Shown one piece after another: positions 1 to 6,167 of a stretch of 7,933 bases of DNA. The notes beneath the pieces were generated by a model. That model was given only the letters and a program-made list of their open reading frames with translations, made no database searches and was not told the DNA's origin. The position numbers and the translations under genes are program-made. This DNA comes from Pseudomonadota bacterium (GTDB taxonomy: Bacteria > Pseudomonadota > Alphaproteobacteria > Rhizobiales > Methylopilaceae): positions 1-7,933 of the forward strand of contig JAEWEX010000245.1 of assembly GCA_023389135.1 (NCBI GenBank), in the 5' to 3' direction. Numbering within the stretch: the first letter of the stretch is position 1; each line of letters opens with the position of its first letter.

Positions 1-902
1 GCCTCGGCGAAGAACAGCCAGCGCTCCGTCAGCATGCCCGGCGCCTGGGCGATCACCGCCAGCACGGCGGCGAACACGGCGAGCGCGCCGCCGGCCAGCA
101 GCGCCACCACCGTCAGCGCAAGCGGGATGGCGAAGGCCAGCGCATGGACGACGAGGCGCAGCTTGGCCGCGTGCTTGCGGGCTATGCGGTAGCCCATCTC
201 CTTCAGGAGATAGTTCTCCTCCGTATGCGGCCACTCCACCGAGCGCACGGTGCCGCCCTCCAGGCCGGTGGCGCTGTTGAGCGTCGACACCTGCCCGAGC
301 GCGTCGTTGTGGCGCCACGTCATGATCTTCCAGACCCAGCCGGCGACGATGGCGAGCGCGGCGATCACGCCCACCGCCGGCAGCGCCAGGCCGAACAGGT
401 GCAGCAGCGCATTGAACAGCACCGCTCCCGTCATGCCGGCGAACAGGACGTAGCCCGGCAGCGTGAAGCTGCTCGACCACTGGGCGATGGGCCTGAGCGA
501 GGCGTAGATCATGGCGGTGGTGCAGACGGTCACCACCGCGCCGACGGCCGCCAGCAGCCCCATGAGTGCGACCCAGCCGTCGAGCCGGCCGAGGAACACC
601 CAGCCGATGGCGAACAGGCCCGCCGGGACATAGGTCGCCACCGAGAACACGCCCTCGCGCGACAGCCACGAGGTGCGCCACTGCGAGAACGCCCGCCAGG
701 CCCGCTCCGGCCGCCCCAGATGGGCGGTGGAGGACAGCAGTCCGGCCGAGATCAGCGCCAGCGCGAGCCCCAGCCCGATCAGCCCGAGCCACAGATCCGG
801 CGGCACCAGCCCGAGCGCGGCGAACACGCCGAGCAGGGCCAGCAGGCCGTAGCCCGCGCCCGAGGCGGTGGTGAAGAAGACGACGGAGAAGGCGGGATGC
901 AT
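1..902 (-). CDS. soeC: DmsC/NrfD-like membrane anchor subunit, probable SoeC (partial, C-terminus off left edge)
   Basis: Integral membrane subunit expected to anchor the Fe-S and molybdenum subunits to the cytoplasmic membrane and pass electrons to the quinone pool. I read it directly from the minus strand: it begins at the ATG at 902-900 (MHPAFSVVFF) and stays open for 300 codons to the window edge. About eight hydrophobic segments can be seen, near residues 12-32, 38-58, 85-105, 110-133, 150-170, 173-194, 251-271 and 273-290. The polar stretch at 58-84 (STAHLGRPERAWRAF and following) and the end around 293-300 (ERWLFFAE) are typical of the DmsC family. Family members are about 290-320 aa, so little is missing. 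It starts 7 bp after the soeB stop, with AGG-rich sequence upstream. The name soeC rests on its partners; the DmsC family call itself is firm. Confidence 0.85.
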   Translation of the reverse strand, partial: MHPAFSVVFFTTASGAGYGLLALLGVFAALGLVPPDLWLGLIGLGLALALISAGLLSSTAHLGRPERAWRAFSQWRTSWLSREGVFSVATYVPAGLFAIGWVFLGRLDGWVALMGLLAAVGAVVTVCTTAMIYASLRPIAQWSSSFTLPGYVLFAGMTGAVLFNALLHLFGLALPAVGVIAALAIVAGWVWKIMTWRHNDALGQVSTLNSATGLEGGTVRSVEWPHTEENYLLKEMGYRIARKHAAKLRLVVHALAFAIPLALTVVALLAGGALAVFAAVLAVIAQAPGMLTERWLFFAE

Positions 903-909
903 CGGCGGC

Positions 910-1644
910 CTACCTGGACAGAACGCGGTCGACCCAGCCGAGGAAGCCGCCCTCGGCCGTGACGGGCGCCAGCGCCGGGGCGGGCACGCTCGCCGCCCGC
1001 TCGGTGCGCGCGCGCGGCGGCAGGTACTTGTTGGTCGGCCTGTAGCCCAGCTCCGGCATCAGGTCGACGCCGCCGCGCTCCTCCACCAGCCTTGAGACCG
1101 CGGAGGTGGGGTCGCCCAGGTCGCCGAAATGGCGCGCGCTGGTGGGGCAGGCCGCGACGCAGGCCGGCACCCTGTCCTCTTCGGCGATGTTGTCGTTGTA
1201 GATGCGGTCGACGCACAGCGTGCACTTCTTCATGACGCCGACATCGGTGTCGAATTCGCGCGCGCCGTAGGGGCACGCCCAGCTGCACAGCTTGCAGCCG
1301 ATGCACTTGTCCTCGTCCACCAGCACGATGCCGTCGGAGGTGCGCTTGTAGGATGCGCCGGTGGGGCACACGGTCACGCAGGCGGGTTCGGCGCAGTGCA
1401 GGCACGAGCGCGGGAAATGGACGGTGCGCCCGCCCATCTCGGTGGAATGCTCGTAGGTGTGGACGCGGTTGAACCACACCCCGTCGGCGTCGCCGCCATA
1501 GGGGTTGAGGTCGGTCAGCGGCGCCATGTGGCCGCCGGTGTTCCACTCCTTGCAGGAGGTCACGCAGGCCTGGCAGCCGACGCAGGTGTCCAGGTCGATG
1601 ACCAGCCCGAGCTTCTTGTCCGTGGTCGCGGGAACGCAGGTCAC
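910..1644 (-). CDS. soeB: 4x[4Fe-4S] ferredoxin-type electron-transfer subunit, probable SoeB
   Basis: Electron-transfer subunit that should carry electrons from the molybdenum subunit to the membrane anchor. The 244-residue product has four cysteine quartets: C21/24/27/31, C81/84/89/93, C114/117/120/124 and C141/144/162/166. Three of these end in CP, the DmsB/PhsB/SoeB pattern for four [4Fe-4S] clusters. No signal peptide is present. I chose the GTG at 1644 because its GTGA overlaps the TGA of the catalytic gene and a GGGAGG ribosome site (1652-1657) lies 7 nt upstream. The frame stays open much further upstream inside the catalytic gene, but that part is an out-of-phase shadow. The C-terminal 40 residues are Ala/Pro-rich and carry no cysteine. 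The family is certain; the soeB assignment depends on the complex being a sulfite dehydrogenase. Confidence 0.88.
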   Translation of the reverse strand: MTCVPATTDKKLGLVIDLDTCVGCQACVTSCKEWNTGGHMAPLTDLNPYGGDADGVWFNRVHTYEHSTEMGGRTVHFPRSCLHCAEPACVTVCPTGASYKRTSDGIVLVDEDKCIGCKLCSWACPYGAREFDTDVGVMKKCTLCVDRIYNDNIAEEDRVPACVAACPTSARHFGDLGDPTSAVSRLVEERGGVDLMPELGYRPTNKYLPPRARTERAASVPAPALAPVTAEGGFLGWVDRVLSR

Positions 1645-4571
1645 TTCGTGGCCTCCCTGGCGGCGCGGAAACTCTCGCCATAGGCGAGCTTGTCGGGCGC
1701 TTCCGCTACGTGGGGCGGGCGCGGCAGCCGTTCGAATTGCGGCTCGGTGATCCCCGCTTCCTCCGGCGCGCATTTTGCGATGCGCACGCGCAGGTCGAAC
1801 CAGGCCGCCTGGCCGGTCACGGGATCGGAGTTGGAATAGCGCCGGCCGCGCGCGTCGGGCGGCAGCAGGTCGCCGATGGCGTGGTTGAGCAGGAAGCCGC
1901 GGGTCGCCTCGCCGGCGTCGTCCTTCAGGGCCCAGGCGCCGCGGCGCTTGCCGATGGCGTTCCAGGTCCAGACCGTGTCGGGGTTGACGCCGTCCACGAG
2001 CCGGATCTGGCCCTTCACCTTGCCGTTGACGCTCTCGATCCACACCCAGTCGTCGTCGGCGAGCCCGAGCTTGCCGGCGGTCCCGCGGTTCACGAACAGC
2101 CGGTTCTGGCTGGTGATCTGGCGCAGCCAGGCGTTCTGCGAGCCCCATGAGTGGTACATGTGCATGGGCCGCTGCGTCAGCGCGTGCAGCGGATAGGCGT
2201 CGGCCTCGATGGCCGCCTCCTCGAACGGCGCGTACCAGATCGGCAGCGGGTCGAAATAGGTCTCCACGCGCTGGCGGTCCGCCTGCGGCGGCACCACCGG
2301 ACCGTGCCCGCGGGCCGCAAGGCGGAATTTCTGCAGCGGCTCGGAATAGAGCTGGAAGACGATGGGCTCGGCCTTGGGGATGAAGCCCATCTGCACCGCG
2401 AAGTCGAGATAGGACCGGCTCGCCATCTTGTAGTAGCGCTGGTCCGGCTCCAAATCGTGGTGCCAGAAGCCGCCATTGGCGATGTACTGGTCGAGCTGGC
2501 GCGGATTGACCTCGCCCTTGCCGATCTTGGTGCCGTCCGGGCCGCGGAAGCCGGCCAGCGGGCCGATGCCGGGCGTGCGCTCGTGGTTGACGATGTAGTC
2601 GGCGTAGTCGCGGAACTTGGCCGAGCCGTCCTCGTTGACGAAGCCGGGCAGGCCGATGCGGGCGCCAAGCTCGATCAGCACCGTCTGGAACGGGCGGACG
2701 TCGCGGTCCGGCTCCAGCACCGGGTGGCGGATGGCGTCGCCCGGGCCGTCGGCATGGCTGATGGGCCGGTCCAGCAGGCTGATGCAGTCGTGCCGTTCCA
2801 GGTAGGTGGTGTCCGGCAGCACCAGGTCGGCGAACGGCACCGTCTCGGAGAAATAGGCGTCCGAATAGATGATGAAGGGGATCTTGTAGTTCCCCGCCTC
2901 GTCCTTGTCGGTCAGCATGGTGATGGTGTCGACGGTGTTCATCGACGAGTTCCACGCCATGTTGGCCATGTACATGAACAGCGTGTCGATGGGATAGGGA
3001 TCGCCCGCCCACGCGTTGCGGATCACCGTGTGCATCAGGCCGTGGGCGGCGACCGGCGCCTCCCACGAATAGGCCTTGTCGATGCGCACGGGGCCGCCGG
3101 CCTCGTCCACCAGCAGGTCTTCCGGCCCCAGCACGAAGCCGAGCGGCATGCCGTCGAGCGGCGTGTCAGGCCGCCCGCCATTCTTGCCGGCGGGCTTGGG
3201 GCCCGGGGGCGGCGCCTTCGGGTATGGCGGCTTGAAGCGGAAGCCGCCGGGCACGTCCACCGTGCCCAGCAGCACCTGCAGCAGGTGGATCGCCCGGCAG
3301 GTGTGGAAGCCGTTGGAATGGGCCGAGATGCCGCGCATGGCGTGCATGGCGACCGGGCGGCCCTTCATGGTCTCGTGGCGGCGGCCGGCCCAGTCGGTCC
3401 AGGCGACGGGCAGCTCGATGGCCTGCTCGAAGGCGACATAGGCAAGCTCGGCCGCGACCCGGCGGATGGTCTCCGCCGGGATGCCGCAGCGGGCGGCGAC
3501 CGCCTCGGGGGCGTATTCCTCGCTCGCATAGCGCTCGGCGATGAGCTGGAACACGGGCACGCAGCGGCGGCCGTTGACCTCGACCTCGCCGGCCATGGCC
3601 GGGTCGAGGCCCGGCGCCAGCGCGTCGGCGGCGCGGCCGTTGGCCTTGTCCCACGCCAGCAGCTTGCCGTCGCCGTCGCGCAGGAACAGCCCGTCATCGG
3701 CGGCGCCCGGCTCCCGGATCACCAGCACATGGGCGTTGGTGTAGCGGGCGAGATAGTCCAGGTCGACGCGGCCGGCCTTGACCAACTCGTGCACCAGCGC
3801 CAGCACGAACAGCCCGTCCGTGCCCGGCCGGATGCCGATCCACTCGTCGGCGATGGCGTTGTAGCCGGTGCGGCAGGGGTTGACCGAGACCACCTTGGCG
3901 CCGCGCGCCTTGAGCCGGCCGAGCCCGATCTTGATGGGATTGCTGTCATGGTCCTCGGCGACGCCGAACAGCATGAAGTAGCGGGTGTTCTCCCAGTCCG
4001 GCTCGCCGAACTCCCAGAACGCGCCGCCGATGGTGTAGAGCCCGCCGGCCGCCATGTTGACCGAGCAGAAGCCGCCATGGGCGGCGAAGTTCGGCGTGCC
4101 GAAGCGCGCCGCCCACCAGCCGGTGAGCGACTGCGACTGGTCGCGGCCGGTGAAGAAGGCGAGCTTCTTGGGCTCGGTGGCCCGGATGTGCTTCAGGCGG
4201 TCGGCGGCGATGGACAGCGCCTCGTCCCACTCGATCTCGCGGAACTCGCCGGAGCCGCGCTCGCCGGTGCGCAGCAGCGGCTTCTTCAGCCGCGCCGGGC
4301 TGTAGTGCTGCATGATGCCGGCGGAGCCCTTGCCGCACAGCACGCCCCGGTTCACCGGGTGGTCCTTGTTGCCGTTGATGTAGCGGATCTTGCCGTCCTT
4401 GACGTGGACGTCGATGCCGCAGCGGCAGGCGCACATGTAGCAGGTGGTCTTGGCGATGCGGTCGCCGACGACCGGGGACGTCTCGACGCCGTCGCCCTCC
4501 GCGGGGGCGCGGGTGTCGGCCAGCGGGCGCTGGGACGGCGCGGAGTTCGCGCCGCGCATCCGGCCGCTCAC
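1641..4571 (-). CDS. soeA: Molybdopterin oxidoreductase catalytic subunit, probable sulfite dehydrogenase (quinone) SoeA
   Basis: Catalytic subunit of the DMSO reductase superfamily, 976 aa, probably oxidising sulfite to sulfate in the cytoplasm and feeding electrons to quinone through SoeB and SoeC. An N-terminal [4Fe-4S] site is formed by C44, C47, C51 and C79 (CYMCACRC, then VLCGKG). The motif HGGFCSVNM places Cys169 as the likely molybdenum ligand, as in PsrA/PhsA/SoeA-type enzymes. A Pro/Gly/Lys-rich linker (PPYPKAPPPGPKPAGK) lies mid-protein, and a molybdopterin-dinucleotide-binding domain fills roughly the last 150 residues. There is no twin-arginine signal, unlike periplasmic PsrA, PhsA or DmsA, which supports SoeA. 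Its length is close to the roughly 970 aa of Allochromatium SoeA (from memory). The GTG at 4571 overlaps the stop of the small upstream gene; an ATG at 4559 (M5) is an alternative start. A polysulfide or thiosulfate reductase relative remains possible. Confidence 0.82.
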   Translation of the reverse strand: MSGRMRGANSAPSQRPLADTRAPAEGDGVETSPVVGDRIAKTTCYMCACRCGIDVHVKDGKIRYINGNKDHPVNRGVLCGKGSAGIMQHYSPARLKKPLLRTGERGSGEFREIEWDEALSIAADRLKHIRATEPKKLAFFTGRDQSQSLTGWWAARFGTPNFAAHGGFCSVNMAAGGLYTIGGAFWEFGEPDWENTRYFMLFGVAEDHDSNPIKIGLGRLKARGAKVVSVNPCRTGYNAIADEWIGIRPGTDGLFVLALVHELVKAGRVDLDYLARYTNAHVLVIREPGAADDGLFLRDGDGKLLAWDKANGRAADALAPGLDPAMAGEVEVNGRRCVPVFQLIAERYASEEYAPEAVAARCGIPAETIRRVAAELAYVAFEQAIELPVAWTDWAGRRHETMKGRPVAMHAMRGISAHSNGFHTCRAIHLLQVLLGTVDVPGGFRFKPPYPKAPPPGPKPAGKNGGRPDTPLDGMPLGFVLGPEDLLVDEAGGPVRIDKAYSWEAPVAAHGLMHTVIRNAWAGDPYPIDTLFMYMANMAWNSSMNTVDTITMLTDKDEAGNYKIPFIIYSDAYFSETVPFADLVLPDTTYLERHDCISLLDRPISHADGPGDAIRHPVLEPDRDVRPFQTVLIELGARIGLPGFVNEDGSAKFRDYADYIVNHERTPGIGPLAGFRGPDGTKIGKGEVNPRQLDQYIANGGFWHHDLEPDQRYYKMASRSYLDFAVQMGFIPKAEPIVFQLYSEPLQKFRLAARGHGPVVPPQADRQRVETYFDPLPIWYAPFEEAAIEADAYPLHALTQRPMHMYHSWGSQNAWLRQITSQNRLFVNRGTAGKLGLADDDWVWIESVNGKVKGQIRLVDGVNPDTVWTWNAIGKRRGAWALKDDAGEATRGFLLNHAIGDLLPPDARGRRYSNSDPVTGQAAWFDLRVRIAKCAPEEAGITEPQFERLPRPPHVAEAPDKLAYGESFRAAREATK
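1652..1657 (-). promoter_or_regulatory. Ribosome binding site deciding the GTG start of soeB
   Basis: GGGAGG on the minus strand lies inside the last codons of soeA, 7 nt before the GTG at 1644. It supports that unusual start over any in-frame codon further upstream. Confidence 0.7.
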
Positions 4572-4756
4572 GAGGCCTGCCGGGTGTCGCTGTGCAGGCC
4601 GCGCGCCATGGCCTTGGGGCCGGGGCCGCGCATGTAGTGCTTCTCGGGGCGGTAGCCGTCCCGGGACATGGCCTCGCGCATGGCGGCCGCCGTTCGCGCG
4701 AGCCCGTTCGTCATCTTGCGAACGAGGGCGAGGCCGGCGAGCTGCGCGAGGGGCAT
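4568..4756 (-). CDS. Small hypothetical protein heading the soe operon (62 aa)
   Basis: I do not recognise this 62-residue protein. The first half (LAQLAGLALVRKM through about residue 30) could form an amphipathic, basic helix. The second half is rich in Gly, Pro, Arg and His (DGYRPEKHYMRGPGPKAMAR). It has no cysteine, no clear membrane span and no signal peptide. It looks like a real gene: an AAGGAG ribosome site sits 7 nt before the ATG at 4756, third codon positions are almost all G or C, and its TGA overlaps the GTG of soeA, giving translational coupling. As the first cistron it probably shares the soe promoter. It is far too short for a TorD/DmsD/NarJ-type chaperone. A role in assembling or regulating the complex is a guess from position only. 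Confidence 0.68.
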   Translation of the reverse strand: MPLAQLAGLALVRKMTNGLARTAAAMREAMSRDGYRPEKHYMRGPGPKAMARGLHSDTRQAS

Positions 4757-4763
4757 GATGCGT

Positions 4764-4769
4764 CTCCTT
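4764..4769 (-). promoter_or_regulatory. Ribosome binding site of the 62-aa gene
   Basis: On the minus strand AAGGAG lies 7 nt upstream of the ATG at 4756. It is the strongest Shine-Dalgarno match in the left operon and the main reason to accept the short gene and its start. Confidence 0.75.
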
Positions 4770-4804
4770 GAAATCGTTCCAGAAAGTGCCCCATCATGAC
4801 CGTT

Positions 4805-4837
4805 CGATCAAACGCATTGTTCTTTTCATTTTGATCG
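4805..4837. promoter_or_regulatory. Inverted repeat, candidate LysR-type operator
   Basis: CGATCAAA (4805-4812) and TTTGATCG (4830-4837) are perfect 8-bp inverted arms with a 17-bp spacer. A third related half-site, TGACCG, lies at 4797-4802, and GATCGATC (4833-4840) is itself a palindrome. LysR-type regulators commonly bind dyads between their own gene and a divergent target, so this is the best operator candidate. The spacing does not give a textbook T-N11-A box with these arms, so the exact binding site is uncertain. Confidence 0.45.
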
Positions 4838-4857
4838 ATCTGTCCGATGAATAGGCC

Positions 4858-5739
4858 ATGACCCTCGACCAGCTCCGCATCTTCGTCGCGGTCGCCGAGC
4901 GCGGCCACGTCACCCGTGCGGCCCAGGACCTCGGCATGACGCAGTCGGCGGTGTCCGCCGCCATCGCCGCGCTGGAGGAGCGCTACGCCGCAACCCTGTT
5001 CGACCGCATCGGCCGCGGCATCACGCTGAGCGAGACCGGGCGGCGGTTCCTGCCGGAGGCGCGCGCGGTGCTGGACCGCGCCGCCGCCGCCCGCTCGGCG
5101 CTGGAGGACATGTCGGGTCTCGCAACCGGCACGCTGGCCATCGCGGCCAGCCAGACCATCGCCAGCTACTGGCTGCCGCGCCGCCTGTCCGCGTTCCACG
5201 AGGCCCATCCCGGCGTCAGGCTCGACATCTCCATCGGCAACACCCACCAGGTGGAGGAGGCGGTGATCGAGGGCGCCGCCGATGTCGGGCTGGTGGAGGG
5301 GCCCACGCGGCACCGGTCGCTTGAGCGCATCACGGTGGATGCCGACCGGCTCGTGCTGGTGGTGGGCGCGGGCGAGCCTGAGCCCGTGCGCATCGGGCCG
5401 GGGCGGCTCGACCTGCGGTCCATGCGCTGGGTGATCCGGGAGGAGGGCTCGGGCACCCGCGCCATCCTGGAGGAACTGGCGCGGCGCGAGGGGCTGGAGT
5501 TCGAGGAGCTGAAGATATTCCTCGTGCTGCCGGGCAACGAGGCGGTGCGCGAGGCGGTGGAGGCGGGCGCGGGCGCCACCATCATCTCCGAGCATGTGGT
5601 CGCGCGCGACATCGCGGCGGGGCTGCTCCGCGCCATCCCCATCGAGCTGCCGCAGCGCAACTTCGCCCTGGTGCGCCACCGCGACCGCCACGCCAGCGCC
5701 GCCCAGACGGCGCTGGTCGAGCTGCTGGCGGGCGGCTGA
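4858..5739 (+). CDS. LysR-family transcriptional regulator, CysL/YeiE-like
   Basis: A 293-residue DNA-binding regulator of full LysR-family length. Residues 1-60 form the winged helix-turn-helix (MTLDQLRIFVAVAERG, then RAAQDLGMTQSAVSAAIAALE), followed by a linker helix to about 90 and a two-lobed periplasmic-binding-like ligand domain. That domain has ASQTIASYWLP (97-107), SIGNTHQVEEAV (125-136), GLVEGP (144-149) and REEGSGTR (194-201), a set I associate with the CysL/YeiE/CbbR-like branch. CysL regulates sulfite reductase genes in Bacillus and YeiE has been linked to sulfite sensing in enterobacteria. It is transcribed away from the soe operon across a 101-bp gap, the usual layout for a LysR regulator and its target. 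I infer that it activates soe in response to sulfite or a related signal. It converges on the AcnX genes, which it is less likely to control. Confidence 0.93.
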   Translation: MTLDQLRIFVAVAERGHVTRAAQDLGMTQSAVSAAIAALEERYAATLFDRIGRGITLSETGRRFLPEARAVLDRAAAARSALEDMSGLATGTLAIAASQTIASYWLPRRLSAFHEAHPGVRLDISIGNTHQVEEAVIEGAADVGLVEGPTRHRSLERITVDADRLVLVVGAGEPEPVRIGPGRLDLRSMRWVIREEGSGTRAILEELARREGLEFEELKIFLVLPGNEAVREAVEAGAGATIISEHVVARDIAAGLLRAIPIELPQRNFALVRHRDRHASAAQTALVELLAGG

Positions 5740-5747
5740 GCCGGCGG
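5740..5747. other. Convergent gene junction without room for a separate terminator
   Basis: Only 8 bp separate the regulator stop (TGA 5737-5739) from the AcnX small-subunit stop (TAG, 5748-5750). A short CGGC-TGA-GCCG stem (5733-5743) spans the junction, but it lacks a following T run on either strand, so I do not call it a terminator. Confidence 0.5.
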
Positions 5748-6167
5748 CTACTCCCCGTCGGACAGGATGGTGACGCGGCCCTCGGCCGGCTCGATGCGGA
5801 GCCGCTGGCCGGTCCGGAACAGCGCGGTCACGTCGCCGGCCTCGAACCGGTCCACCATGGCCATCTCGGCGAACGCCGCCCCCTGCGCGACGATGGGGTT
5901 GACGCGGTTGAACACCAGCGCGGCGGGCTTGACGTCGCGCGCCGCCATCTCCCGCAGCATCCAGGCCGAGGCGACGCCGCCCTTGACGGTGTTCAGCACA
6001 AGGATGCGGTCGCGGTAGTCCTGGCCGTAGAGGGCATGGGCGGGGCGCGAGAACACCCCCTTGATGCGGTCGAGGTCGTATCGGGCGGAGAAGTCGTCGG
6101 CGGCGACCAGCGCGACGCCCTCCACGGTGGGGCCGGTGCCCCGGTGGCAGTTGAACACGCGCGCCAT
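5748..6167 (-). CDS. Aconitase X small (swivel) subunit, DUF126
   Basis: Small subunit of a two-subunit AcnX-type dehydratase, 139 aa from the ATG at 6167, the usual length for DUF126 proteins. It supplies the swivel domain that closes over the active site of the large subunit. Recognisable parts are CHRGTGPTVEGVALVA (7-22), RPAHALYGQDYRDRILVL (41-58) and FNRVNPIVAQGAAFA (86-100). The loop normally rich in Gly and Ser (GRGSSSGS-like in characterised members, from memory) reads NTVKGGVASAWML (59-71) here, so the usual catalytic serine is missing or shifted, with Ser67 the only one left. The ATG overlaps the large-subunit TGA as TGATG, with GGAAGG upstream; a GTG one codon earlier (6170) is possible. 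Known AcnX enzymes dehydrate cis-3-hydroxy-L-proline (bacteria) or phosphomevalonate (archaea). The substrate here is unknown. Confidence 0.85.
   Translation of the reverse strand: MARVFNCHRGTGPTVEGVALVAADDFSARYDLDRIKGVFSRPAHALYGQDYRDRILVLNTVKGGVASAWMLREMAARDVKPAALVFNRVNPIVAQGAAFAEMAMVDRFEAGDVTALFRTGQRLRIEPAEGRVTILSDGE

Larger units (their letters stand above)
4757..4857. promoter_or_regulatory. Divergent promoter region between the soe operon and the LysR-type regulator
   Basis: This 101-bp gap separates two divergently read units and must hold both promoters. Its centre (about 4800-4840) is clearly more AT-rich than the surrounding coding DNA, with runs such as TTCTTTTCATTTTG. I could not assign convincing -35/-10 pairs in either direction. 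The regulator ATG at 4858 has no clear Shine-Dalgarno sequence (AATAGGCC precedes it), whereas the opposite gene has a strong one. Confidence 0.7.

Noticed and set aside
779..1681. 300-codon minus-strand frame overlapping soeB and soeC
   Set aside because: It is a frame-shifted shadow of the Fe-S subunit without cysteine motifs or family resemblance.
1645..3066. Long in-frame upstream extension of soeB (718 codons in total)
   Set aside because: Upstream of the GTG at 1644 the frame runs out of phase through soeA and gives Arg/Pro/Ala-rich sequence. The ferredoxin homology begins only at the GTG, which has its own ribosome site.
2151..4637. 828-codon open frame on the plus strand opposite soeA
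   Set aside because: It lies antisense to a clearly identified molybdoenzyme gene, and its product is low-complexity (rich in Arg, Ala, Gly, Val, Asp) with no recognisable domain. Long antisense frames are expected when third positions are nearly always G or C.
4806..4845. TTGATC-type hexamers as a sigma-70 -35 box
   Set aside because: No matching -10 element at 16-18 bp was found on either strand, so a specific promoter could not be supported.
4711..5691. 326-codon minus-strand frame opposite the LysR-type regulator
   Set aside because: It is antisense to a complete, well-recognised regulator, crosses the promoter region, and shows only His/Arg/Gly-rich sequence with no domain.
5733..5743. 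CGGC-TGA-GCCG stem as a bidirectional terminator
   Set aside because: The stem is only 4 bp and no T run follows on either strand; such short GC stems are common by chance in this base composition.
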